Shown here: piece by piece, positions 12,873 to 26,145 of the stretch
How the letters are laid out: the number at the start of each line of letters is the position of its first letter
How positions within the stretch are numbered: the stretch's first letter is position 1
Source: Anisakis pegreffii
Taxonomy: Eukaryota; Nematoda; Chromadorea; Rhabditida; Anisakidae
Direction of reading: 5' to 3'
Assembly (NCBI GenBank): GCA_035041965.1
Contig: JAPYMA010002976.1
Location: forward strand, 16,156-80,155
Length of the DNA stretch: 64,000 bases
Notes under the pieces: model-generated
What the model saw: only the letters and a program-made list of their open reading frames with translations
What the model was told of the DNA's origin: nothing
The model's database searches: none
Position numbers and translations under genes: made by a program

Positions 12873-15160
12873 AGAAGGCTTGGAGGTACTACACAAATGT
12901 GTACCGTTAAAATACGCACTTTCAATGCACATAAGAATCCATTCTATCCGACGGTAAGAAGAAATTTTTGCCAAGTTCAACATACGAAGACGCCTGCATT
13001 GAAACATATATCCTAGAGAGAGGCATGGCATCATTGAACGTCAGTCCAACGACATTTCTAATTGTAAGATTATATGCTTTGCAGAAAGGCCTTGTCCCGT
13101 TCTGTGTGTCTATCAGAGATCCGAACGACCGCATGTCTCAGATTGGTTCTGAGTTTGTGGAAAGCATGAAGGTACTTGTAAAACCCTGTTACCAAGGCTT
13201 TAACTGAACGTGCTCCTTCGATGACTCCAAACAATTTTCTCATGTGTCAGATTGCGTGCTATATGAGTATCACAAAGCATCATATGTGCGTTCCCACATT
13301 CGACATTACGGGTCGCTTATCGATGACAGCGCCATCTTACATGGCTGCAAGGTCACGCCGTAAACATGTTCTCAGTACATTGTTTTATTGAAAACAATAC
13401 CTCAAACAGAATAAATCTATCGCTGTTCTTCAGCGTTCCACAGAAATAGGCCAAAGAGGCTGGAAGAAGCAATTTCCCATGTACAATTTCTAGATTTCCC
13501 CATGTTGATTTGTCGAATTTGATGAACTCTCGTAGTGTCACTTGACAAACTGAATCAAACAATTACATGTATATGAAAACCCGTATATGGCGAGATCACG
13601 ATATGTCTTAAACTATTCATAGTCAAATAAGTAGTGATGGCATCAGACGAACGTTATCCAACAGTCGGTAAAATCCAACAAATTTCAGTCGGAATTCCGA
13701 TATTCAGATTAGTGCGATACATTCTTATGTTTTACTAGTAACATTCGATTTCCATTCAAAGGAGCACTCTTCCAAAACTCTCTCGTCGATCCATCGAATG
13801 AATATTGCTACTAATGTCACTTCAGCTGATCGCATTATTGTAGGAAATCGCTTCTAAAAGCATTGTTGATCTATTGTCGCCAGTGTGATCGTTTCCTTGT
13901 AACTATTATTGTTGGGATTATTTCAAGTGGATGTTAGAGAAGAAAGCCGTCCAGAAATTATGAACACTGAAGGTAGGTATCACCTTTCTACTGCAGTTCT
14001 AATGGAGGTCTTACTATTAGATGACGAATGCTTCATTCAATGGCGCGCGAAACCATTCGGTGGCATTGTCGCCTCACACCGAGTTTGTTTGGTAGATTGC
14101 TCGTATATCGCCTTTGCTAATGGCGGGACTATAATCCGAAATAATCCGAACAATAATAATTATAAAGAAACGATCACACTGGCAGCAATACGTTAACGCT
14201 AGTCTTTAGAGACGGGTCTACGACAGTTTTGTCCGCAAAAGTCCGTGATAACGCGTACCTTATCATTGAGGTGCATGGTGCCTGTTGTCGAAGTTAGATT
14301 TGCCGCGGATGTATTTGTTGGTCACCCTGGCGGACATCGTTGAATTATTATTTGTTTCCTTTATTCGCGTTATTATTTCCAGACATATAATATGATAGGC
14401 ATGTTTATTCGAAAGCTCAACAAAGTCACAAAAAACTTTGAACACCAGCTAATAACGTACTTATTTGTCACTTTTGTTGGTTTTGCATTACTGCACTGTT
14501 TAGTATTGTCAAACGCAGACGAAATTTTCAATCATTGTAAAAAAATTAGGAAATTTGCCCTTTCGCTTTTTACAACACATTTTTTCCGGCTGAAAATTCC
14601 TGGTATCAGGTTCTTTCGTTTATTCGTTTTCTAATAGGTATGCATTTGCAAATTTATTTGTATTTATTTTTGCTCTTGATTTGTGACTAAAGGAAACGCG
14701 AACAAGTTCACTGATATGAATTATATACGGTTAGAAGTGAAGAACTTTTTTAATCAAAAGATAACAGAGCTTGTTAACTGATTATCCGATTGTACTCTCT
14801 GTTCTTTTGACCCGTGCGTACCAATAGTAACAAAGTGGTATTATGAAGTCATGAAGAAGAAAGCATTTTGTGTTATGTGGTTTCATCATAGGTCATCAGT
14901 CTCCTAAGCGATAGTGTTTCAGTTCTGATATAACATTAATGATCAACTTTAATCACAGTTGGCATACTGAAAATGAAAATTGAATCAGTTCTGTACCTTT
15001 CGAGGTCTATCGTCGTGATACCAAATAAAAAGGGAAACGAATACGATCAGTTAGCTTCACCGCTTGGTTTAGATTACCTTTGCATTTGTCTCAATTTCGT
15101 TATCTCGAGTGTAGTAAAGATGCGATAGTTTAGCGAAGTTTTAAAACCATCTGTAAACAT

Positions 15161-15166
15161 TTTCAG
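15161..15166 (+). promoter_or_regulatory. candidate 5' acceptor (trans-splice or leader intron) of SMC1
   Basis: TTTCAG ends 19 bases before the SMC1 start codon, with GCGCAG as an alternative at 15170-15175. In nematodes such an acceptor close to the ATG is the usual spliced-leader addition site. A 5' UTR intron would look the same. Confidence 0.4.
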
Positions 15167-15185
15167 TGTTGCGCAGGTGGTAATC

Positions 15186-18100
15186 ATGGGTCGTCTGCAC
15201 ACGTTAGAATTGGAAAACTTCAAATCATATAAAGGGAAACAAATCATTGGACCTTTCAAACAATTCACTGCCATAATTGGTCCAAATGGCTCAGGTTATT
15301 GGTGTTTTCATCTTTAAGTTTTTAATATCCATAGCCTCTCAAATATTTTTGTAATTCGGTCTTTCCAATTGTACGGTATTATCGTCGTCATGCATTATTT
15401 AGAATGATGTGCCCGGATTCAGTACACCTCTTTGTTGAAATTGTTGCCGTTTTACCAACAATTTTAAGAGCTATAAGTATTCATATTTGGTACTTTTGTT
15501 ATTTTGTAATGAATTGACACAACTCAAAAAATGTGTTATCACATAAAATTCATGCGATACTGATGGTAATTGTGATGCGAAGTGGTTATTGCAGGAAAAT
15601 CCAATATGATGGACGCAATTTGTTTTGTGTTAGGAGAAAAGGCGAGCAATCTGCGTGTCAAGAGACTGAATGTGATTTCATTTGCATACATCCTTTCACT
15701 TTCTGTGTTTTCACTTTTTTTCTTCAGCCTATGAGATATTATTAAAAATATGCGAAAAAGTCGAAAGCTGAAAAAATTGAAAATATGTGAAAATGAAGAA
15801 AAAAACGTAGGATTGAAAAGTTTAATTGTTCTGAACTTCAATTTTTGATGTTCATAATTTGAATTCCTTGTCGAATTATGGTGATGTATATAATTTTCTT
15901 TTGTTTGTAGTAAATTGCCATTGATTTGTTTGGAAACAATTCAGATGCAATGTTGCTTAGTTTAGGATTTAATACATGGTGCACCAGTTGGTAAGCCGGT
16001 CGCGAATAGATGTCACGTAACGATGAACTTCGAGGACGATGATGGACATATGCGAACATTTACACGTTCAGTCAGTGGAGCTGGTTCTGAGTATCGGATT
16101 GATTCAAAGGTCATTTCAGATCTTTTATCTCAGTTGGCATTATTTTTGAATATTGACTCGAATCAGCGTGATTAGTTCTGAAATGATCGGCGAGTGATAG
16201 ATCCTTAGCAAGATGTATTTAATCCGACAGTTGAGTCTGTTCAGTACAGAGCTGATTTCTTTGATGTTGTGATAAGAATATTGAAATCATTTGAGTAATG
16301 TTTGGATATTGATGACAAATGATCAACTGTGTTTAAGAATGATCATCTTTATTGGTTGAAATATTTAGAATTTTGTGCATAATCAAAAGCTGATTCGTTT
16401 AGGTGGTCACACCGCAACAGTACAATCACGAATTAGAGGAGATTAACATTTTCATCAAAGCAAAAAATTTCCTCGTTTACCAAGGGCAAGTGGAACAAAT
16501 TGCGATGCGTAATCCAAAAGAGCGAACTCAACTTTTCGAGGAAATATCTCGGTAAAATCTCTTCATTTTCTAACTTTCTCAAAAATATATTTGCAAACAA
16601 ATTTGCTGTACCAGTTAGGTTCCATATTTGCTTTTGAGAGTTTGGATTTTAGTGCAGTGTTTTCGTCGTGAACGGAACTTTATGTGCATGACCAAGATAC
16701 TGCAGTGAACTTATCCACTCGCTGCTTGGTTGTTTCAATTGCTCAATTTGATTTACTTTGCTGTCGATGATCTATTGCAATACGGCATTTTGTTTATGCG
16801 GTTCAGAATTTGAGAATGAAGTGTATTTGAGTGGTTGAAGGATGAGAATAAATTGGGCGATTGCTTTCAGATCGTGTGAATATCAAAGTGATTACGATCG
16901 ACTGAAAGCTGAAATGAATAAAGCTGAAGAAGATGCGGCGTTCAATTTGAACAAAAGACGAGGTATTGCTCAAGAGAAACGAGAAGCAAAAATGGAGAAA
17001 GACGAAGCTGAGAAATATCAGTTGATGAAGGACGATTTGGCAGCGAAACAAAGGCAGATGTATCTGCTGCAATTATATCACGCCGAGAAGAGTGTAGCGA
17101 ATTCAAGTGGAGAGTTGCAACGAAAGAATTCAATCGTTGAAGAATTGGTGAAGAAGAAAGAGGAATGCGATGAGATTGTTGCGATGAAACAACGCGAACA
17201 CAAGAAACTCATCAAAGAAGTGCACAAAATGGAGCAGAAAACACTCGAAAAGGAGAAAGAAGTCACAACGCAAAAACCCCGTTATGTTGCTGCCAAGCAA
17301 GAAGTGGTTCACGTCAAAGCAAAACTCGAAACAGCCACCAAAATGCACACTGCGGCGCAGAGGTCGGCTGAAACGCATGAGAAGAACGTCCTGGCGTTAA
17401 AGGACAAGATTGTTGAAGTGGAAAAAAAGAAGAGTGAATGTGAAGGGAAACTTGCCGCCGAGTCGCAATCTCTCGATATGCAGCTTAGTGATACTCAGGT
17501 TTGCTTTTATCTGCAATTGGTCTATGCTCAAATCTTTTGTTGTCCCAAAAGATATTGTGGTAAAAACATACAAGTTGAAATTTTTCACTTAGCTGCCCAC
17601 TGTTGATAATTTTGGAAGTTAACTGTATTCGTTCAAACCATTTTTACTTTTATTGCTATACTGGTGACATTTCATCGCTGACTGATTCTCTAGTAATCAT
17701 GTGCTAGCATAAAATGTTGGTACTGTTTTGTAATTTGCTGTTTTTAACGGTGTCACAAATGATGATTGTTGTTATTAACGTTGAAACTGTTATTGGTTTT
17801 ATTTAAGGTGACCGAATATTATGCACTGAAAGGTGAAGCGACAAAACGATGTGGTATGTTGGATATGGAGTTGAATAAGTTGTTGCAAGAAAGAGAAACC
17901 GACCGAAATGCGCTCCAGTTCGAGCAGAGGAGACTAATACAGGGTGCCGAACGCGTTAAGAATGTAACTTTTAAATATCCGTTTTCATTGAGCATGTGAA
18001 AAGTTTCATGCATGGATTCATAGTCGTAGCAGTGAATCATGCGCTGGGTGCAGCATTCCGATAGTTTTATTAAAATTCCGGCTAAGAATTCATTTGACGT

Positions 18101-21100
18101 TATTGGAAGTTGAGTGAATTAAAAAATTGTAGAAAGAGAATGAAATCGAAAGGAACGCACGACAAGCAGAGCATCTCTCTGAAAACATTCAAGCACAAAC
18201 AACTCTGCTCGATGACGAAAAAAAGAATCTTCATCATCTTGAAAACCAGGTTCATTTTGGATTTGAATTCACATTTATTCTTTCGTTAGTTATTGCTTAA
18301 GTATGAGTTCTTTTAACATTTCTTATGTACGGTAGTGACTGGAATTGAATCTATTTCCTTCTCCGATGATTTCCCATCAACATTGCGAAGTGTTGTTCTG
18401 AACAAAGCGGATATTGCATGTTGGAATGATTGATGAAATCGATTCAATTTTGGTGCTTATTCAACAGTCACTTCATAAATTGAAAAGTGTCGATGCGGGC
18501 GGTTTAAATGGTCTGCCTTGTTGGCTATAACTTAACAGTCGTATTATGCACTCCATCAATGAAGAAGTGATAAATTAAGGTACGTGAGTCAAAAGAGAAA
18601 CTCGAGAAGGTAGCGATAGAGCTGAACGATGTGAGCCGTCAGTTGTCGGATGCTCATGGTGATACGGCCGAGTCCGAACGAAATCGTAGACGGAATGAAG
18701 CGATCGACAGCTTGAAACGAGTATTTCCGGATCGTGTTTATGGTCGTTTAGTTGATCTTTGTCAACCTTCGCATCGTCGTTTCCAGTTGGCTGTTACAAA
18801 GGTTACATTTTACTGTTTGAATTTCGTGATTTGTGTTTGTCGAATCAAAAACTTATTTGTTTTCGCAAGTTGTTTTATGAATGTTTCTGTTCCGTTTTCA
18901 TTTGCTCTCACAAATAGTGCTATTTCAGGTTCTAGCGAAAAATATGATGTCAATAGTATGCGACACAGACGAAACTGCACGGGAAAGTATTGTCTATCTG
19001 AAGGAGCAACGACTTCCACCGGAAACCTTTTTACCGCTTTCGATTCTTGACGTTCATCCGATCAACGAGAAGCTTAGGTTGGAAGATAATTCAGCGTTTC
19101 ATTTTTGCGATTATTTGAGTGGTACACTCCGAAGTGTGCTGCTTCTTCATTGAGGAATATTTCAGTTATCACTTATTTTCATTTGGCACGATTATATCTT
19201 GATGTTGTACGTCAACGCCAAAACATTTTTATTTTATAATCTTCTTAATGAAATATAGAGTAATTTTCAAGTACATACTACAGTCCATGAACAATTGCCA
19301 TGGTAATTTTGCAGTAAGTTATGAGTGAAATATAAAACAGTTTCGTTTTAGGGAATTAACAGATCCACGCGGAGTGAAATTGGTGTTTGATGTGATTCAG
19401 TGCAATAATCCAGTGGCAAGAAAAGCTTTGCAGTTTGCATGTGGTAATGCATTAGTTTGTGAGACAGCTGAAGATGCGAAGTATGCTTCGTTTTGATAAC
19501 TTTTTCACGATTACGACAGTTCAGTTATATACTTCAAAATGAAGGGAGACCATGTTCAAATATACCATTGCGAAAATGTTTTTCGAATTCAGTGTTACTT
19601 AATGATTAATAATTTGCTTTATTTTAATTCAAATTTTGATTTATCAGCTTTATCAGTGATATTGTATAGTGATGTGACAAGTTGAGGTATTTGGCATACG
19701 GAAGTGCATCAGATCGTTACAAAGCGATTGCTTTGGACGGTACTCTTTTCCAGCAGAACGGTGTCATATCTGGCGGAGGTCAAGAACTGAAAGTACGAGC
19801 GAGGAAGTGGGACGAGAATGCATTGAGGTGCGTTTATTGATACGAATTGTGATCATATTGGAACAAATATCTGGATGAAATCAGTAAAGTGTTCCATCTG
19901 CTGCGATTGCTTGAAAGTATCTTGCAATGCATCATAAACATACTGCTACTGATGAACTTACCAAAATCTCAACTTATCGTATCTGCCAAATTGAAGATTA
20001 ACCATTCGAGATGAACAGCATGCAATGCTTACTCGTATTCAGGAATGCAATTGCTGTTTCATTCGTTGATGGCTGCTAATATATTTTTTAAAGGCAGTAA
20101 CGATGCGTTATATTCAGGAAGTTGAAGGAACGCCGTGCAGTGTTACTCGAAGAAAATCAGCAGTTACACCGCACACGTAAAAAGGAATTAGACGTGGAAA
20201 TGAAACGAAATCAATTGGTACAACTTGAACAAAGAATCAAATACACCAGAAATGAACGTCTCAAAATTGAAAATCAAACAGCGAAACGCCTTGAACAAGA
20301 GTTGGAGACATTGAATGGTGAACTAGCGGTCATTCAGGTTACCATTTTATGCTTCGATTTTCATTCTAAATTGCATTGATCAGACACTTCTAAATGGAGT
20401 TACGAAGACAATTCTTGGTATTCAAGAGTTTATATTATTGATCCGTTTTTCGCTGTTGATCTCGTAGACTGCAGATAAGCATGAATATTTCTCAGTGTAA
20501 AAGTGTCGTGGTAATAACATGTTCGAATGCGGTTGAGAATTACTGAATGTGAAGTTGACGCGTTTCATTACAGCCAAAAATTGACGAAATCGAGCAGCGA
20601 ATGTCTGAGAGGGATATTCAAATCAAGAAATTGCAAAAGAAACGTGACAGTGTAACCGACGAAGTTTTTTCCGATTTTTGTCAACGAATCCACATTAAAG
20701 ATATTCGGTTCGTTTCATTTTTCAGAGACTCGATGAGATTAATTTACTGATCTTCCCACTTTCAAATGATCAGTGTTATGTTTTGTTGCTTCGTTTATCA
20801 AACCGAAATAGATTTGTTAGCAGTGCCGTGCAAATGAGAAGTTTCAGTTTATCTTCCAGTTCATAATGAATTGTGCACATTTCAGTAAATATGAACAGCG
20901 CGAAATGCGTTTTCATGAGGAAATGCAAGAGCAACTGAAGAAGTTTGATAACGAATTGGATCGGTTGAAAAATGAAATGGATTATTTAAAGTCTGACGAT
21001 AAATCAAGTAATTGTTGTTCATTACAATTTGATGGTTTATCGAGTTCATTCACGGTCTCGTCTCATCACTTCTTTTCATTCATTAGTCTGTAATTCCCGC

Positions 21101-24100
21101 TTATATGGATCCATTCTCATTGTATTGTATTGATGTAGCTGAGTTTCAGTACGTGAAAAACAAGAAGCAGACAAAGTGAAGAGGCTAACAAATGATTTGC
21201 ATGAATTGAAAAGGAAGGAGGAACGAGAGCATAAGGTTCCATCTTGAAATTACTTGTATATTTTATTTAATGGATTTGAGAGGGTGCTAAAGGTTGAGAT
21301 AATGTAATATCGAAGTTGTTGGATTACTGAACATTTCTGAAGATCAATTCTTATTTATTCAACGAGTTGAGAGTAAACAGTTTTCAGAACGGTTTAATTC
21401 TTTTGAAATTCAAGAAGACAAGTTTTTTGAGAACTAGTGATTAATGCGATAAATGTTGTTGCTAAAAACATTATTGGATGAGCAGAGTGATATTTGAATG
21501 GCTATCAGTGATATTATTGGATGGCTATTTGAAAGTTCGCTGATCATGATCAGCGTACCGAATCCGAGCGATTTATTTCTGACATATCAGCGATTAGGTC
21601 GGTGAATGCTCAATCGGACAGTTTTGCTCAGGATGAAAATATTTAGAAACTGAAAAATCTGGAAGCGGAATACGAACAAATGAAGATGGAGATTGTCTCG
21701 AAGAAAGCAGCTGTTGAAGATAGCGAATGTGAGATTAACGTAGTCAAGAAAAACGCTCAACAGGCAGCGCGTGAGGTATTTATTTTAATTTGGTTGTGTC
21801 GTCAACAGGTATGACGTACGTCAGATTTTCAATTAGTTGTTGGTGATGTGTTGCAAAATGCATTTGTTTGTAGGATATAACGCTCAAACTAATGAAAGCA
21901 GTAGTAATTTCGCAAATGAAAGCGATGTTGTTAATGACGATAATAATAGTGATTACGGTTGCAGTAATAAAAATAATAGCGGAGATTATTGTTGTGCTGA
22001 GAATGCTGTTAACAGTGGTGATATTAAAGATAACAGTCGTAATATACTACGATATAAAAGAAAAAATTGAGTAAACTCAGGTGAGTGCTGAAGAAAAGTT
22101 GGTGCTGGCATTGGAGCAAGCGATTGTTCGACGCCGTAACGAACGTCACTCGATACTACATTCGTGCAAAATCAACGGCGTTGAGGTGCCTTTAACAAAG
22201 GGATCGTTAGCTGATGTTGACGCTGATGAACAAATGCCCACCACAAGTAACTTTTATTGCATTCTTTCCTTTGAGCAACTTTTATTATTTCTGTCGTTAT
22301 TTTTATGGTCGCGAATGGATAATGGCTAATCTCGCGATAATTTCGTCGACCAAATTTGAAACAAATTTGTTTCATTATCAACGAAATTTGAAATTTGCTT
22401 TTCGAATCAAATTTTGAGAATGTCATTTGCTAGATATGTTACCATCGCAATGTTGTGACTTTTAGTATTCGGTGTTCAGTCGGTGAATGAGTATTCCATT
22501 TTCACATCATTAAGGTAGTGAAGACCCTACGCAGCCGAGTCAACCGACACAAGAGCAAATGGATCGCGAAGCAAAAATCAAAATCAACTTTAGATCGCTT
22601 CCGGATTCATTGAAAGAGGTTATCAGTGCTCTTCATTCTCTTCGAATGAGCATCATTTCTTTTTTGGTTCATTGATGTTTTAGATTCCGTTTTACACAAA
22701 TGAACTGTATCTAAAATGTCGTGCTCATCTTCTCTGAACGTTCATCGTTTTAAGTGTAATATAAACTAAATTTATCATTCTAATGACTCAAATGTGAATA
22801 TGAATGAATCTGATGGATTTGGGCGATGAAATGATTTTGAAGCTGGATGATGAAGAAGACGTCAAAAAGGCTGTTGAAAAACTTGCGAAGGAAGTGGCTG
22901 ATACACAGGCGGTTATTTCACGAATCAGTGCACCGAATCTAAAGGCCAGCGAACGGTAATTTTTGTATTCGTCAGTTTTATTTATTCACTTGAGCTGTTA
23001 GCCCATTCAGATGAAGTGTTATAGTCATTACATTTCCCGTTTCATCAAACGTGAGAGGTGAACTGAAACTGAGCAAAAAGGATCAAAATTCTGACTGCTA
23101 GCAGCGTTATGGATTCGTTTGTGTTTTCAATGTTCTCGGAAGTTTTACTGAGTTTTGGTGATATTTTGATTGCGTTTTCGTGCGTCCTCGGTTCCTTGCG
23201 TTCTTAAGAAAAGCGAAATTTTCAGAATGGAAATAGTCAAAGAAAAAGAGGCTGAAACAACAGAGGAATGTGAAACGGCCCGAAAGAAGGCGAGAAAGGC
23301 AAGGCAGCTGTTCGAAAAAGTCAAAGCTGATAGATATAAGCGTTTTCAAGAGTGTTTTGAACCAGTGGCACAAAAAATTGATGAAATATATAAGGTAATC
23401 GTTTTGATCTTTTTGTACACTTCGTCTTTTTTTTGAAAATTCATTCAGAAAACTATTAGCACATAAATGTACTACTCGTCCTTCTTTTAACTGTCTCGAA
23501 ATTTCAGTATGTACTTCAAAGCATCGCCAATGATACAATTCGGTATTGGTACTGTATCGAATAGATTTTGAATATTTTCCATCGTCTTGTTGATTTGGCG
23601 GTACGAAATAGAATCATACCAAAACTAGTGTTACATAAAGGACTGAACGATCTGTGACAGAAAAGAGCATGCTATTCCGAGCTGTCATAGTATATATAAT
23701 AGTATATGCACTAATAGTATATACACTCATTGTATATATAATAAGAACTATTATCAACAAACTTCACCGCGATGTATTACCATTCGAGTTGTATTGGGAC
23801 ATGAACTTGAAAGCGTATTTATTTTAATCGTGTTTGATGGTCAGTAAATACCTCTTTGAAAGTAAAACGTTGAGTTTTCAGCAGCTGAGTCGAAATGAAA
23901 GTGCGCAAGCGTTTTTGGGTGCAGATAATATGGAGGAGCCGTACTTGGAGGGTATCGCGTATAACTGCGTAGCGCCGGGTAAACGATTCCGACCGATGGA
24001 TAATTTGAGTGGTGGTGAGAAGACGGTGGCAGCTCTGGCGCTTTTGTTCGCAATGCACGCTCGTAATCCGTCACCGTTCTTTGTACTCGATGAAATTGAT

Positions 24101-24599
24101 GCAGCGCTGGATAATACGAATATTGGAAAGGTTTGTAACGGTTTCATTTATTCATTGCTTTTGGTATCATTCACTGTTCATTATTTCAGATTGTAAAAAA
24201 TTTTATATTTTTGCATTATTCATACTTTTTTCTTTCGAATGTTGAATGTTTCATTTTATGTGGGTAATTTTGATTTAGCGATGAATTTTGTAAGTTGAAT
24301 GAAATGCGTTTTGTTTGTCGTGAGGTGATTGATTCAAATGTTTTGGACGGAATCGTTTTGAATGATGAATGAGTTTTGGATGACTGAAATTGATCATTCA
24401 GGTGGCAAGTTTCATCAGTGAACGTGCACGTTTGGATATGCAGTTAGTGGTGATCTCACTGAAGGAGGAATTCTACAATAAGGCGGATGCTTTAGTTGGT
24501 ATCTATCCACAGCCAGCCAACTGCACTGTTTCGGGCGTTTTAACGCTTGATCTGACTACCTTCAAACAGTCGCATCTTGAGACATCCAATGTTGAATAA
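15186..24599 (+). CDS. SMC1: SMC1, cohesin ATPase subunit
   Basis: Twenty-two exons, all junctions in phase: 15186-15294, 15595-15671, 15966-16109, 16403-16551, 16871-17498, 17808-17963, 18133-18249, 18580-18801, 18929-19077, 19352-19480, 19687-19827, 20118-20337, 20574-20707, 20886-21007, 21150-21235, 21647-21775, 22081-22246, 22515-22618, 22843-22955, 23226-23394, 23882-24130 and 24402-24599. The product is 1236 residues (human SMC1A 1233). SMC1 pairs with SMC3 to form the cohesin ring that holds sister chromatids. Seen: Walker A GPNGSGKS (about residues 32-39, split by intron 1), long charged coiled coil (exon 5 alone gives 209 codons), hinge from [11 protein letters not shown] to [15 protein letters not shown] (about residues 500-660), second coiled coil, then signature LSGGEK and Walker [14 protein letters not shown] in exon 21. 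All catalytic motifs are intact. Exon 19's acceptor (TTTTGAAG) is weak but is the only one that keeps frame. Confidence 0.97.
23688..23745. repeat. TA-rich degenerate repeat in SMC1 intron 20
   Basis: Several copies of a TAGTATATA-like unit (AGTATATATAATAG, AGTATATGCACTAATAG, AGTATATACACTC) within the intron before the SMC1 ATPase exon. Low-complexity sequence. Confidence 0.6.
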
Positions 24600-24966
24600 C
24601 CTTTGATTTATTTTTATTCGCACTCGTTATTTTTTGCCCTTTGAGGTTTACTTTCATTTTGACAACTCTCCGTTCGATTTCGTTCGGTCATTTTGCGTCA
24701 TTTGGATTCCACATTAATTGTAAATTGCGTTGATTCCATTTTTTAAAGAAATGTTCCAAACTTCTTTTGTTTCTAACGAATGCTGATATCATTCACCGTT
24801 AAGTTTGATTCCTCAGCGGGTATTTCGATGAGTCTGAAGAAGAATTGACGTGATTTTCGTTATTGTTTGAAATAGCAGGTAATGGAGTAGACGTTTCCCA
24901 GTTCGAATATTTTCCGAACAATGACTCTGGTCGATAGTGAAATAATCAGTTGATCGAATGTTGTTG

Positions 24967-24972
24967 AATAAA
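24967..24972 (+). terminator. candidate poly(A) signal of SMC1
   Basis: AATAAA 368 bases downstream of the SMC1 stop and well before STEEP1, so the two genes can have separate 3' ends. Position is the only support. Confidence 0.4.
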
Positions 24973-26145
24973 GTATCCCCAATTAAAAAGCTTAATTATG
25001 CGAACGCGTTCGTAGTCACTGTGAAATTGCTACATTTTGAAGGGAAGTGTTGAAAAGTGAGCTGAGGCAATCACCTTCCAAAGCACTTCGAAAACACTCT
25101 GCATTTTTAGTGAAGCTCCTTTGATTCCCATCTGTTGTCGTTGAAATATAATGATTAATTTTATCTTGTTGCAGTTTTTTATCATTATTGTAATCGTTGT
25201 CAATATTCTTATTGTTACTGAAGTAATATGAGAAAACATAACTGAAGGAAGAAAGTAATTTATGTAAATATTCAGAGGTTCACTCGATTTTGTGAGTCCG
25301 TCATCTTTTCAGTTAATAAATTTTGTTTTATATGCATTTTTTATTCATATCATTTGGCATCGGTTTTTGTGGTCATTTGCGTATTGATGCCTATTTAACA
25401 TGATCACTACATTTTATGTTCATAATTTATATTTGAAAAAAACATTTCAATTGTTTTCTTTTACTTCCTTATTATTGTCAGTTTTTATGTTCATAGTTTT
25501 TCTACTGATTGTGAGAAGTACGTTGGAGTGTAATGTTTTTTGCATGTCTTCACATTCGTATGATTCGTTCGCTTCGTACTTTTAGCGTTCTATCATAAAT
25601 TAGCATTGTATCATAAGTTCAAACATTGAAATATAATATGTCACCGTTGTTTTTGTTATTATTATTATTGTTTTCAGTCTGTCGCTTTTTTGTTTGAAAT
25701 TCTTTTTTGATTTCGAGCTTTTATTTGAATAAAATTTGCAATCAAAGAATATTCTATTGTTTCCCATTGTTGTATTACATTGGTTAAAATATCACCTCAT
25801 TCAAAGAATCTTTTGATCACTACAGCAGATCGATATGAGCCATTTATCTGTGATAATGAAATGAAATGCACTTCAGTTTGCGTTCTTCGTCGTATTCAAT
25901 GATTCATACCGATCACCAAACGGCATAAAGTTTCTTGGAGGTTTCCCATTACACATCTTGACTTGTCATTCAAGCAGTGTGTTTGAGTTTTGAGGGTATG
26001 CAGTCAGTGTCTATTGAACAGTGCGATTGTTTTCCGGTTATGTCATATTTGCGAGTTGCTAAGCATTAACATCGTAACGTTGACAGTTTACGACGCGTTG
26101 AAGTGTGTATGGAGATGCAACGTTTAAATGTAGTCGAATTAAGGA
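24973..26145. other. intergenic between SMC1 and STEEP1
   Basis: T-rich DNA with no family-like frame. It presumably holds the STEEP1 promoter, but no motif could be assigned. Confidence 0.5.

Larger units (their letters stand above)
8642..15160. other. 6.5-kb gene-poor stretch
   Basis: No gene could be supported. Isolated frames such as 9351-9671 + (106 codons), 12968-13207 + and 13909-14196 + have no recognisable family, no matching splice partners and, near 13 kb, a competing frame on the other strand. The stretch contains a hAT-like short element (about 10012-10222), a 21-bp tandem duplication (11396-11435) and a diverged 26-bp duplication (12821-12872). Confidence 0.45.

Noticed and set aside
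12922..13207. Genes on either strand near 13 kb
   Set aside because: Competing frames of similar length on both strands and no recognised motifs.
16842..16870. SMC1 exon 5 starting at an internal ATG
   Set aside because: The acceptor CTTTCAG at 16870 completes the Arg codon from exon 4 and restores the family sequence.
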